Origin: Paraconiothyrium sp. Pb-2020
Taxonomy: Eukaryota; Ascomycota; Dothideomycetes; Pleosporales; Didymosphaeriaceae
Direction: 5' to 3'
Assembly (NCBI GenBank): GCA_022419385.1
Contig: JAJUBI010000007.1
Location: forward strand, 591,768-655,767
DNA: 64,000 nucleotides
The translations under genes were made by a program, and so were the position numbers. How positions within the stretch are numbered: the stretch's first letter is position 1; each line of letters starts with the position of its first letter. The notes under the pieces are model-generated. The model worked only from the letters and a program-made list of their open reading frames with translations. It was not told the origin of the DNA and did not search any database. Below, one piece after another: positions 1 through 11,100 of this stretch.

Positions 1-470
1 GTATTATAATATATAATAGCTTTTTAGAACTTATAGAATTAAGCCTAACTTAAATTTAAAAAAAAATTATAACTTTTTATTTAATTACGTAAGCCTAACT
101 TTTTAAATATAGGATAGTGTATTCTTTACAGTTTATTTTTATTCTACTGTTTAGATTTCCTATAATACTACTATTATATAAGATAAGTTACTATTTTGAA
201 TTTTTTAAAATTTCTACTTATAAGAGCTTTATAGTTTTAAGTTTTAAAGCCTAGTATAAGATCTTACTTATTTCTATAGTTAGATATATAACTTTATATT
301 ATAAAATACATAACTTAGTAACTTTCATATATTATTTTAATTCTACTAAATAGAATTATTATAACTTTATTATTAGATAAGATATATTATTATTTTTACT
401 TTTTAGTAAAAACTTAGTACAGAATTTTATGTTTCTTATAAAATAGATATATAGAAAAGAAATTATATAT
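1..470 (-). repeat. Inverted copy of the hAT element 3' arm (left arm)
   Basis: Read on the minus strand, this stretch aligns almost end to end with 20130-20600, downstream of the hAT transposase. Shared landmarks include a run ending in ATCTAATAATAAAGTTAT, the string AAAGAATACACTATCCTATA, a poly-T tract next to TTTAAATTTAA, and CTATTATATATTATAATA. I estimate roughly 80-90% identity by eye. It contains no gene of its own that I recognise. It may be the left arm of a long-inverted-repeat element whose right end is at 20986; the matching left terminus would lie outside the window. Confidence 0.75.
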
Positions 471-877
471 TTATATAGTAGAACTTTAGTCTACTTTATT
501 TCCAGAGAATTTTCTCTATTAACCTCTTTATTCTTCTTATTAACTATTTATTCTTCTCTACCTATTACTAGCCTACTAGGTAGAGTTTTATTAATATTAC
601 TATTTCTAGTAATAGGAGCTTTTTTAGCTAGTTCCCTATTACTACTAATTTCTTCTAAAGAATAGTATTCTTTATTAAGAAAATTAATAAATTTAAGAAA
701 TTAAAGATCTTCTTTTAAAAAGAAGTCTTTATTAGACTTAAAGTCTTCTTTATTAGAAATTTGCCCTTTTATAAGCATAATTTCTTTATTAGAAGTAATA
801 TTTCTAGCTCTAAAGCTAGAAACTAGGTCTATAAAAGGTTAGTAAAATTTTCTAAAAAAAATATAAAGTTAGTCCTT
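471..877 (-). pseudogene. Gene X, distal (C-terminal) part, interrupted by Gypsy A
   Basis: This is the minus-strand continuation of the remnant starting at 8369, separated from it by the 7.1 kb Gypsy A insertion. The best frame is rich in Lys, Glu, Asn and Ser, with few stops over about 120 codons (for example residues reading ISNKEDFKSNKDFF and SSNRELAKKAPITRN). I do not recognise a domain. It ends where similarity to the hAT 3' arm begins, so X occupies on this side the position the transposase gene occupies on the other. It could be a second gene of the hAT element, or a fragment of an unrelated transposon. Function unknown. Confidence 0.4.
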
Positions 878-1340
878 TATAACAGGGCCTTCTTAACACT
901 GTTGTAAGCCGCGGCCTAGTTAGAGTTCTAGTGAGAGATGAGTAGTGTGTAGGGTTATATAAGATATATATAGGTAAATGTTAATTAATTACTATAATAA
1001 GAATATATTACTAAAGACTTAAGGGTAATCTTCTATAAAAAAACTAGATATAGTAAACTATATTATAGATTAATAATAAGAGATTACTAGTAGTAATCTA
1101 TTATCTTTATATACTACTATTTAATCTAGGCTCTATAGGCTCTGCACATAAATTCTATAGATCTAGGCTCTATAGCTCTATCCTATAAATCTATAGATTT
1201 AATTATATAACTCTAATTACGTGTCTATATTGTGCTTAGTATCTAACCTATAATTATAATACTTATTCTTATAATCTAACTAGTTACTGCTATTATTATA
1301 TTAGTTTCTATAATTCTATTATAGTATAGCAGCTATAATA
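878..1340 (-). repeat. 3' LTR of Gypsy A
   Basis: 463 bp direct repeat of 7502-7964. On the minus strand it begins TATTATAGCTGC (TGTTACGGCTGC in the least mutated copy, K) and ends TGTTATA. The outer side abuts the TCCTT duplication and the inner side abuts the polypurine tract. Confidence 0.93.
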
Positions 1341-1354
1341 CTATCCCCCCCTTC
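1341..1354 (-). other. Polypurine tract of Gypsy A
   Basis: On the minus strand this reads GAAGGGGGGGATAG and directly adjoins the 3' LTR. It is the expected primer site for plus-strand DNA synthesis and it fixes the element's orientation. Equivalent tracts sit beside the LTRs at 23242-23255, 51359-51370 and (other families) 9207-9220, 35925-35942 and 62185-62198. Confidence 0.85.
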
Positions 1355-1394
1355 TATATCTTTAGCCTAAAGATTTATCTATTATAGGGGTTGT

Positions 1395-1956
1395 CCTATA
1401 TTAGTAGGGTAAGCCTTATTATATAGTAGTTTATTATTACCCTTTATACCTTCTTATAAGACCAATAAACAACTTACTCTTACTAATAAAATAAGTTATT
1501 ATAGATTTCTAGCTATACCTTATTCTTATTATAATAGGCTTAAAATTCCTTATATACTTTTACTATATAATATACCTAGGTGTTTTGCTTATAAAGTGTA
1601 TATTTATTCTAATATTTAAAGTTCTTATAATATTAATAGCGTATCTATAGCTAAAAGTATATAATTAGTTATATTTTCTTCTTTAGAACTAATTATTTTT
1701 AGTATGTAATACTAGTTATTTCTAAGCTAAAATTTAAGCTAAACTAGCTAAGACTAAGAAGGCTTAAAAAGTAATTCTAAATACCCTAGCTATAGCCTAA
1801 GCTAAGGTATTATAACTTTAGAAGTAGAAAAAACTTCTTAATAAGTAGAAGAATTAATAGTTAGTATTTCTTAAGGCTAAGCTAGATTAGGAAGAAGTAG
1901 AGCTAAAAGCTACTATTTTATAAAATAGTTCTAAAGAGGGTAAAGTAGTTTTTTAA
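1395..1956 (+). pseudogene. Opposite-strand ORF (aORF) in the 3' region of Gypsy A
   Basis: This frame runs on the strand opposite to gag-pol, between the chromodomain end and the 3' LTR. The first part (from about 1446) reads IPSYKTNKQLT, then a run where Tyr stands at likely former Cys positions: Y-x2-Y-x6-Y, then C-x2-Y about ten residues later (around 1535-1590, including RLKIPY and IPRCFAY). The second part (about 1705-1956, shifted in frame) is rich in Lys, Ala, Gln and Glu, with AKLAKTKKA and KAKLDQEEVELKA, and looks like a coiled coil. Stops are nearly all TAA/TAG at likely Gln codons. The same frame recurs in J (51464-51974) and on the minus strand of E (22658-23150). I do not recognise the protein; a small zinc-binding nucleic-acid-binding protein is an inference. 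Confidence 0.55.
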
Positions 1957-1999
1957 GATACTACTTATACCTTCTTTAATAGTAGTAATCTTTATAATT

Positions 2000-4900
2000 T
2001 ACTATAAGGTAATTTAGCCCTTAGTCTAATATCTCTAGGCTTTCTTTAAGAGATTAACTTAGTTAATATTTTTTTAACTTTTAGGGCAGTTAAGGTTACT
2101 TTCTAGTTTCTAGGTATTATTTTATAGGTTTTCCTTCTTATCGCGTCCTAGCTATTTAACTTTGTAGTAATTCTAACTATTTACTAGTTTAGTATTTATT
2201 AATGCTTACTACTTCCTATTCTTCTTACTTATTCTCTATATATATCTACTTTATAAACTATAGGTTCTATGTTCTATAGTACTTTCTCTAAGAGGGCTAT
2301 GTAGAACACTAGGTATATTTTTTATACTATTAGAAGTTATAACTTAAATAAAACTAAAGTAATTTACTCTAGAACCTTATATAGTCTAATTTTTAGGTAG
2401 TCTAGTTTATTTAATAGTTATTTACTAGTAATATTTTTTTATAATAGCTAGACTTTCTCTCTCTTTTCTAGCGTAGGCGTAGACTTATACTTAAGATTAT
2501 AGTATTTTCTATTTTTCCTTATAGAAATATAGTATCTTACTAAAGTTAGCTATAAATTTATATAATTTCTTTAGCCTATTATTCTCTATCTATACTCTAA
2601 GACCTTATAGTTCTAGGTACTTAGTAGGCTGCTAGGTTAAATTTATAGTTTATAAAAAATAGTAAAACTCTAGTAGCGCTATATTATAAGCTGTTATAAA
2701 ATAGTTATACTATAGAAAGTAACTCTACCTAGTTATTCTATTAGTAGTTTAGGTAACACCTAAAAAACTATTTTACTATTTAATTTATTTATTCTATCTA
2801 TCTATCTATTTATAAATAATAAGCTATTAACATACTATGCTTAATACCTATAAGGGCGAATATAGTTTGCTAAAACTTAGATATAAAGTAGATATTTTTA
2901 TTTATAATAATTTTATTTAGAGCTCTACATTGCGCTATTACTATAAAAGTAAAGTAAAAGGCTATATATTCTACTTTACTAACCTTCTTATATAGTAAGA
3001 AGTATATATACTTAGTTACTTTATTAATAATAACTATAATTCTATTATATTCTACTTTGTTATCTAGATCTTTAGACTTTAGTAGTCCTGTAATAAAGTC
3101 TATTATAACTATACCCTATAGTTAATTAGAGACTTTTATAAGTTATAGTTATCTATACAGCGTATACTTATTTAGTTTATTCTAGTAGTAATTAGTGCAG
3201 TTGCATAAGACTTTTATAACTATTTATTAGGCTTAAGAGAAGTAGTAATCTCTTATTAGTTATTTTAGTATTTATTTAATTCTCTAGTAGCTGTGTACCG
3301 GCGCCTTATAGAATTACCTTATAAACTTATATTAGATTTTAGTAGGGATAAAGATTCTATTAAAAACCTTATAAATATTATTCTTATACTTTATTTCTAT
3401 AGGCAGGTAACTTATATTCTTATTACTAATTACTATTTCTTTCTTAATCTAGTTATTCTATATACTAGTCTAGGTTTCTATTATTGCTACTAGTTTTAGT
3501 GCATTATAGATAATAGTACTATTCTTATTAAATTAGAGTAGGGCCCCTAATACTTTAGCTTTTTCTTATAGGTTAAGTCTTCTACTTAAGGCGTCTGCCT
3601 AAAGGTTTTCTATTTCTTAGGTGTATATAATCTTAAAATTATAAGTTAATAGGGTCTATACCTATTTTACTTACCTAGGTATAAGGGCTTTATTTATTAT
3701 AAATCCTATTAAATTCTTATAGTCTAAGAAGACTAGTATTTAGTATTTTATACTTTAAAAATAAGTTCTCTATTTTTTAAATACTTTAACTATTGCTAAT
3801 ATTTTCTTATTATAGATATTATAGTTAAGTTCCGCTTTTTACATTTTTTAGAAGTAATAGCTATATAGGTGTTTTTTATCTATTTCTAGGTCTTACTAGA
3901 GTAGGTATACTTCTATGATAAAATTTAATATATCTGTCTCTAGTATAGTAGAATAGCAGGGATTAAAAATTTATAAGATAGGTTCTTTAGTAAATCTTTT
4001 CTTAAGTTAATCTATTACTTATTAGTATTTATCTATCTATTTAAAGGATATTTTTTTCTTAGTTAGCCTTATAAGAGGCTCTATTATCTTTATCTAGTTA
4101 GGAATAAACTTTCTATAATAGTTATAAAATTTTAAAAAAAATTAGATATTCTTAATATTTTTTAGTTCTTCCTAGTCTAAAATTTTTTATAGTTTTATTT
4201 ACTTAATCTTAAGCTTTCTAGGTTTTACTATAAACTCTAGAAAGATAGTTTAGGTAATATAGAATTTATATTTTTTAAGCTTTAGATATAGCTTAGCTTT
4301 ACTTATATAGTTTAGTACTTCTTTTATATACATTTAGTAGTTCTATTTATTATTTAAGTATATTAAGACATTATCTAGGTATACTATAGTATACTTACTA
4401 ATATACTCCTAGAGCACAGTATTAATTTATTTTTAAAAAACTACTAAGGTAGTAGTAAGCCTAAAGGGTATAATATTATATTTAAATAGCCCTAGTTTTA
4501 TTCTAAAGGCGGTTTTCTACTCCTTACCTTTTTTTATTCTAATTTAGTAGTACGCGTTTTTTATATCTAAGTAGGTAAAAATTTTTGTGTTTTAAAGTTA
4601 GTTTTATAAATCTAAGATTAAGGGTAATAGGTACCTATTCTTAATTATAATAGTATTTATTTTTTTAAAGTTAATATAGAACTATAGTTCTAGGTTATTC
4701 TTCTTCTCTATAAAGGTAACTCTATAGGCTGCAGAAGACTAGAAAGGCCTAATATACTTCTATTTAAGGTTATTCTTAATATATTATTTAGTAACCTTAA
4801 GCTCTTATTTAGTTATTTTATATACTAGCCCCTATATAGGTTATTTTTCTTTCTCTATTTTAATTTTGCAGTTCTATTTAGCGTGTTCTAGAAGGTATCC

Positions 4901-6300
4901 TTCTAGTTTGTTAAAGATATCTGTAAACCCCTAGTATTAATCTAGTATTTCTAGGGTAAGTTCCTTACTAGCTGCTAACTAGTATAGGTATTAAACTTAT
5001 TTTATTTTCTAGTAGATAGTTAGGTTAACCTACTTTAGCTATAGTATTTCTAAGATTATATTTTACTAATTTATTTTTAGCTAAATCTATAATAAAGTTG
5101 TTAATAACTAGTTCTTTAAATAGGAAAGTTTCTAGTATAGTTTCTATATAGATTTGTTTCTAAAAAGGTAGTCCCTTAATATTAAATAAAGTCCTTTTTT
5201 TTATTTTATTAGTATAGTAGAGCCCTTTATCTTCTATAAAGTTCTTAGAGATAAAATTCTATATTACTCTACTATTAATTATTACTTTAATTAGTTTTTC
5301 TTAGTATTCTCCCTAAATTATAATATATAGTCCCTATATACCTTTTAAGGCTTTTTTACCTTTTAGCTAATACTTTATTTATATCTTTCTAGCTATATGC
5401 TAAGGGCACTTATTCTTAGGGCACTTATACTAAGGTTGCCCTTTTATATATTTAATAGGTAAGAGAGGTTTAGGGGCTAGTACTAGGTATTCTTTATACT
5501 TTTTTTCTAAGTGCTACCTATATACTTTGTCTCTTAGAATAAGGTTATTATAGGGGTTATCTATTATCTAGATTAGAAAGGCGTAATACTTTCTTTTTAA
5601 AGTTAGATATATTAGGTAGTTATCTATAATATATAATATTTATAATAACTTATAATACGCTAGGTGTTTAGTTAGTATTTAGAAGTTATCCCCTTCTATA
5701 AGTTTTACTAATTTATCTAAGTATTCTTTCTTAACTAGAATTTAGTACTTTATTATAACTTAAGGTGTATAAGCCTTATCTATTTACTTAATCTTATTAG
5801 TAATCTAAGCCTATTCTTATTTATTTAGTATTTGTTTTACTAGAACTATATTTTATTCTACCTATTTATTAAAGCTTGTAAACTTTGTATTTTATAGAAA
5901 CTAGATTTTCTAGTTTTTATAAACCTTATAGATAGTTTCCCTATACAAATTCTTATAGTAGAAGTGTAGGCCTTTAATTATTTATTATATATCTTTAGTT
6001 CTAACTAGTCTAGCCACTTTATATATTAGTCCTATAGACTAAAAATATTTAATTTCTCCTATATAGATATTCTTACTAGGGATATAAGTGCCTCTTATAC
6101 TAGTAATAAGGAGAAGAGTTTATCTCCTCTTAGGGTTAACTAAAATAAAGTATCTATTAATCTATTTAAGTTACTATTTTCTTTTTTGCTATTAGATTTG
6201 CTTTCTAAATCTTTAGTATTATAAAATTCTAGAACTTAGGTATTCTACTCCTCTAGCTATAGAATTATTTAGCCTTTCTAAGTTACTATTAGCCTTTCTT
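2000..6300 (-). pseudogene. Gypsy A pol remnant (protease, RT, RNase H, integrase, chromodomain)
   Basis: The reverse transcriptase catalytic block is visible at 4357-4394, reading T-I-V-Y-L-D-N-V-L-I-Y on the minus strand, where family members have YLDD; the second Asp is now Asn. The protease active-site block lies near 5262-5295, where D-S-G-A has decayed to N-S-R-V. A chromodomain is visible at about 2095-2180 (YKVKQLG, then N-N-T-Q-K-L, with Trp codons turned to TAG). Integrase lies between about 2300 and 3500 by position. Stops are frequent and nearly all are TAA or TAG. The product would have been the replication and integration polyprotein of a chromovirus. Confidence 0.85.
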
Positions 6301-7430
6301 CTATAGGCTAGTATCCTGTGTCCCTTTTTATTTTTATATATAATATATATATATCTTAGAAATATTTAGCCTAATAAGTAGTTTTATATTTCTTACTATT
6401 AGCTAGCTTCTTTTTAGTTTTTTTAAGGTTTCTTACTTCTTTAGTTTCTTCTTAGTACCTTTTATAGACTTTTCCTAGCTTTTATTTAGGCAGTTTCTAG
6501 TAATATAGCCCTTTTTACTATAGCTAAAGTAAGTATCTTTCTTATATTACTTTTCCTTTATTATATTCTAACTTAATTTCTTTTCTTTATTAGTATCTAA
6601 GACTATTAGATCCCTTTTATTATAAATTTTATAGTTTTAGCTATTTACACTATATCTACTTTCTTCTTTATTATTTTATTTCTATAGAAATAACTTATTA
6701 TCTACTTAGATAGCTTATTTAATTATTATAGATAGAGTTATTAGTTTCTCTATTTAGATTATTTTATACCTAATATCTAATTTAAGTTCTTTATAGAACT
6801 TCTATATTAGAGCTTATTCTCTATAGTCTAAGACCTTATTAGCTAGCTATTTAAATACTAATATATAGGCTGCTACTATCTTAGTTTATTAGAGCTTTAA
6901 GAGTTTCTATTTAGCTATATATTCTATATTAATATTACTAAAAATTAGTTAGAGCTTTTACTTAAAATAAGTATAGCTTATAAAAATAAGGTTAGTTTCT
7001 ATTTTCTAGTTATTTACTTAGTTTGCCCTCTAGTCTATAAGATAACTATTAAACTAGTCTATTACTTTACCTATAAAGTAAGTTACTATATAAGCTACCT
7101 TCTAATCTTTTTCTCTAAGGTATTCCTAATTTAAATCTAAATAGAGGAATATAAAGGCTAGAAATCCCCTAAGCTTAGTTCTTATTCTATTAAACTTTTC
7201 TAGATTAGCTAGTTTTAAGGGTCTGCTTTTTATTCTAAGCTCTATTTACTAAATTTATTCTTTTATTATTTTATTAGCCCTCTTTCCCTTTCTTTCTAAT
7301 ATAGCTTCTACTTATTTTACTAACTTATTATAGGCATCTTTTTACCTTTAGTTTTCTTTATTTAGGTAGTTAAGTTATTTCTTTATTTAGACTAGGTCTA
7401 TTAGGTTTAATAATATTAGTCGGTTTACTA
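6300..7430 (-). pseudogene. Gypsy A gag remnant with decayed CCHC knuckle
   Basis: This is the capsid/nucleocapsid coding region next to the 5' LTR. At 6491-6534 (minus strand) the zinc knuckle C-x2-C-x4-H-x4-C reads Y-F-S-Y-S-K-K-G-Y-I-T-R-N-C: three of the four ligands have become Tyr by TGY to TAY and CAY to TAY changes. Upstream there is a charged, Lys/Glu-rich frame typical of Gypsy gag. Start and end are approximate because no intact frame remains. Confidence 0.8.
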
Positions 7431-7501
7431 TAAGAGCTATTATTTAGTAAGGGTAACTTAGGTATATACCTATAAAGACTCTTAAAATATAATTATTAAA
7501 G

Positions 7502-7964
7502 TATAATAGAGCCTCCTTAATACTGTTATAAGCTACAGCCTAGTTAGAGTTCTAGTAAGAGATAAGTAGCGTGTAAGGTTATATAAGTTATATATAGGTA
7601 AATGTTAATTAATTACTATAATAAGAATATATTACTAAAGACTTAAGGGTAATCTTCTATAAAAAAACTAGATATAGTAAACTATATTGTAGATTAATAA
7701 TAAAGGATTACTAGTAGTAATCTATTATCTCTATATACTACTATTTAATCTAGGCTCTATAGGCTCTATATATAAATTCTATAGATCTAGGCTCTATAGC
7801 TCTATCCTATAAATCTATAGATTTAATTATATAACTCTAATTACGTGTCTATATTGTGCTTAGTATCTAACCTATAATTATAATACTTATTCTTATAATC
7901 TAACTAGTTGCTGCTATTATTATATTAGTTCCTATAATTCTATTATAGTGTAGTAGCTGTAACA
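7502..7964 (-). repeat. 5' LTR of Gypsy A
   Basis: 463 bp copy of 878-1340. Outer end reads GCTGTAACA on the plus strand, followed by the TCCTT duplication. Confidence 0.93.
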
Positions 7965-7969
7965 TCCTT

Positions 7970-8369
7970 ACTATAGTCTTTAAATAGAACACTTATCTTT
8001 ATAAGATAGGTATTTAGCCTTTTTAAAAGGAGTCTTTTATTAATATTAGAATAATATAATAGATCTTTATAATCTAGATCTATTTTATTCTTCTAGGTTA
8101 GTAAATAGAATATTTTAAAAAGTTAAAAAAGGGAAATACTTACTAAGTGTAGTTTAAAATTTACTATAATTATAGTATTTTAGGCGACGTAAATAGTAAA
8201 CTATTCTTAGAATATTTAAATATTCTAGTATAGAATTACTAGTGTTGTTTTATTATCTAAAGCTATTAATAATAGCTTTTATAGTAGAATCTAATCTAGT
8301 AGATTTAACTACTACGCTTCTATTAATAGAAGCTTTAATAAAATTGTGGGTTGTAATAAGGGTAGACAT
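7970..8369 (-). pseudogene. Gene X, proximal (N-terminal) part
   Basis: An ATG at 8369 (minus strand) opens a 38-codon frame to a TAA at 8253-8255, beginning MSTLITTHNFIKASINRS. Past the stop the same frame remains protein-like through NTSNSILEYLNILRIV and YYLRRLKYY if TAA is read as a former CAA. It reaches the Gypsy A target site at 7965-7969, beyond which the gene resumes at 877. I do not recognise the family. The start codon faces the satellite region and the hAT transposase start at 17797, so the two genes would have been divergently transcribed before Gypsy B inserted between them. Confidence 0.4.
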
Positions 8370-8534
8370 GGTAGGTAGGTAGGTAGATAGATAGGTAGGT
8401 AGGTAGGTAGGTAGGTAGGTAGATAGGTAGGTAGTAGGTAGATAGATAGGTAGGTAGGTAGTAGGTAGGTAGGTAGGTAGGTAGGTAGGTAGATAGGTAG
8501 GTAGGTAATAGGTAGATAGGTAGGTAGATAGGTA
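8370..8534. repeat. GGTA tetranucleotide satellite
   Basis: About 160 bp of GGTA units with occasional GATA variants and one-base slips (GTAGTAGG). It contains almost no CpA, so RIP would not be expected to alter it. It sits immediately upstream of the gene X start codon. Confidence 0.95.
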
Positions 8535-8696
8535 AAATAGTAGATAGTAGAAAAAAGAGACTAGTAAATACTAGATAGTAGAAAGAATAGTAGATTTTAA
8601 TTGATAAAAGCAGCTTATTTAGAATAAAAAAGTAAAATTCTAGCTCTATATATATATATCTATCTATTATAAAATAGTATCTATAGTATATAGAAA
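8535..8696. other. Spacer without gene
   Basis: AT-rich sequence with an (AT)n/(ATCT)n patch near 8650-8672. I see no coding frame and no repeat shared with the rest of the window. Confidence 0.6.
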
Positions 8697-9029
8697 CTAG
8701 TGTTTAAACTTATTTTTTAAATTTAAAATAAGTTATTAAAGCCTTTAGAAACTAGTGTTTTAAGCTAAGTTTTAAATTAAAATAAGTTATTAAAGCCTTT
8801 AGAAACTACTGTTTTAAGCTAAGTTTTAAATTAAAATAAGTTATTAAAGCCTTTAGAAACTACTGTTTTAAGCTAAGTTTAAGAACTAAAACACTAGTTT
8901 CTAAAGGTTTTAACTACTAGTCTTATAAGCTAAGTTTAAAGTAGAAATAGATTAGTTAAAGCTTTAGAAACTAGTGTTTTAAGCTAAGTTTTAGATTAAA
9001 ATAAGTTATTAAAGCCTTTAGAAACTATT
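8697..9029. repeat. 54-55 bp minisatellite, left part
   Basis: Tandem copies of a ~54 bp unit built from TTATTAAAGCCTTTAGAAAC, TAGTGTTTTAAGCTAAG and TTTTAAATTAAAATAAG. At least one unit (around 8890-8925) is inverted. The array stops at the CTATT target duplication of Gypsy B and resumes at 17063, so it was one array before the insertion. Confidence 0.92.
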
Positions 9030-9206
9030 TGTTAGATTTTAGGTATAGAGTAATATAGCTCTACTGTCTAGGGCAGGTACTAAAATATATTTATAGTATA
9101 TAGATAGATAAATCGCTGCCAGATTACTCTATTAGTATTTAAACTATATACCTTTTATAGTTACCTAACTGCAGCTGTCTAAGATGCCTAGCTTCTAGTT
9201 ATAATA
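9030..9206 (-). repeat. 3' LTR of Gypsy B
   Basis: 177 bp, matching 16886-17062 along its whole length. It is followed by the polypurine tract (minus-strand TAAAAGGGGGATAA, 9207-9220). Confidence 0.92.
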
Positions 9207-9879
9207 TTATCCCCCTTTTAGGGTTACTCTTACCCTAAGAGCAGAGTATACTATAGACCTAAGTATACTTAGCTAGTTTAGACCTCTCTAAGTTCTAACT
9301 AGTATAACTAGTCTCTAATAGACAATATAGGTACCTATATAATACAATTTAGCTAAGTTAGGTATAATATTATATTATAAGTTAATTACTAGACCTAAGT
9401 AGCGTAAGATAGTATAGTACTACTATTTTATATAGAGGGCAACCCTAATAGGTAATAGGCTACTAGCTAAGGTTCTATCTCTTACTTATAGAAATTACTC
9501 TTTCTAAAAGGCTTTCTCTTACCTTTACTTATTTCTAATTAGAAAGTAATAATCTAAGTATTTACACACTAATAAAATAGCTTTTTATAAAGCTTTTTAA
9601 AGCTTTTTCTCCTTCTCTTCTATATTCTAATTACTAATCTAGGTAAGTTTAGCTATTCCTATAGAGAGTTACTTAATAGTAATAGCTAACCCTTATAGTA
9701 TAGTAAGGTAATATTCTTTTTATCTTATAGCTTTATGCGCCTTTTTATGCCTATTAGAGCTTTTTTAGACTACTTTACTGCCTTTTAGCACTATACACGC
9801 CCTTATATATATAATACTTATAACTTTAGAAATTAAGTGTCTTAGTAAGCCTTTAGAATAATAAACTAGAATATATAGC

Positions 9880-11100
9880 ACTAACTAGTGTAATAGAACT
9901 CTAACTAACTCTATAAGATATTAACTTTTATAGCTGTAAAGTAGGCAGCTTATTAGAATACTAAGTAGTATAGCCTAATATACCTAAAGTACTATAGTAA
10001 GGTTACTAGTAGTAGCACTAAGCCCTATACCTTCCTAATTAACTCTAAGCCTTTTAAATTCTAGATTAAGAGAGATAGTAGTAGAAAGACTATTTATTTT
10101 ATAGCTTATACTAACTGCTTCCTTAAAAACTAGGTATACTATATAGTAAGTATTATCTCTATTTAGTGCCTATTAGGCGCCTTATAGTACTAAGTAGTAT
10201 AATATAGCCTATACTAACCTAAATAGCTGCCCTTAAGTAACTATAAAAACCTTATAGTTATATAAGGGGCTATTAATAACTTTACTACTTTCTTACCTCT
10301 AATTCTAAATATAGTAGACCCTAAGGCAGATTCTAAGAACCAAAAAAATATTAATACTTAGCTCTTATAAGCCTATTAGTATATAAAGCACCTAAAGGAG
10401 TGAACTCCTAGCCTACTAAAAATAACTACTATTAATATTTATAAATAAGCTAAGATCCTAGCTTATAATAGAGGTTTTAGTAGCTACTTTTAGCTTTATA
10501 ATAGAGAGTATAATATTAAGGCGTATTATACCTAATTAGGAATTATAAAGAAGAATTGCAACTATTCTAAGTATACTATTACTTAAAAGCGCTAATAGAG
10601 TAAGAATTTTATTATAGGCAGAATAGATATATTTTCTAAAAAGGTAAGGTCCCTAAATAGGTTCTTTAGGTACTAAAAAGTATAAAGTAGTACTAACTAA
10701 CCTAAATATAGGCTAAGGTCCTTACTAAGATTATTTTAACTAATATTAAGCTTAATAGTTATCTATCTATCTAGAACTATAGCCTAGTAGTACTAAACCT
10801 TGCTAACTAGTAGTAAGAGGAGGTTTTAGAGAAAGCCCTTTATAATAATAAGTATAAGTCTATCCCTAAGGGCGACCCCTTTAAAGATATTAATAAGAAA
10901 AAGAGAGGTAGTATATCTTTTAAATTACTTAAGAAAATAAATAAGCGCACCTAGGTTTATAATATATATAACTTTAAGTAGATTCCTAATAATTATAAGT
11001 ATAAGTACTCTACTATAGGTAAAGTGTACTAGGCCTTAAAAAAAGAGTAGTAGAAGAATTATTAGAGTATATATAGATAGAGATATATAGCTTTAAGGCT
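9880..11100 (+). pseudogene. Opposite-strand reading frame in the 3' segment of Gypsy B
   Basis: A long frame on the plus strand, opposite to Gypsy B gag-pol, with nearly all stops being TAA/TAG at plausible Gln positions. Readable stretches: SSSTKPYTFLINSKPFKF near 10010-10065, a middle part with YTNCFLKN, a Cys/Lys-rich patch IIKKNCNYSKYTI near 10545-10583, then (another frame, 10800-11090) KSIPKGDPFKDINKKKRG and NNYKYKYSTIGKVY. It is longer than the aORFs of the other families and I see no sequence similarity to them. It may be a captured gene, an additional element gene, or a nested older element. I do not recognise a domain. Confidence 0.4.

Larger units (their letters stand above)
878..7964 (-). 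mobile_element. Gypsy A: full-length Gyp-1 family Ty3/Gypsy chromovirus, RIP-mutated
   Basis: Two 463 bp LTRs (878-1340 and 7502-7964) enclose about 6.2 kb, and an exact 5 bp target duplication TCCTT lies at 873-877 and 7965-7969. The polypurine tract adjoins the left LTR, so the element is on the minus strand with its 5' LTR on the right. Order on the minus strand: gag with CCHC knuckle, protease, reverse transcriptase/RNase H, integrase, chromodomain, then a 3' region with an opposite-strand frame. Every coding frame is broken by TAA/TAG, so it is dead. It is inserted in gene X. Its closest relatives here are E, G, H, J and K. Confidence 0.93.

Noticed and set aside
3293..3493. 66-codon plus-strand open frame
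   Set aside because: It lies within the integrase part of the minus-strand pol of Gypsy A, is Ile/Tyr/Leu low complexity, and is absent as an open frame from the other Gyp-1 copies. A chance frame.
7970..8369. Gene X as a second hAT transposase copy
   Set aside because: Only the 3' non-coding arm matches the hAT element. The readable X frames show neither the D/D/E blocks nor the hATC motif, so X is kept as an unidentified remnant.
8370..9029. CRISPR-like array
   Set aside because: The repeats are contiguous tandem satellites without unique spacers, in a eukaryotic context.
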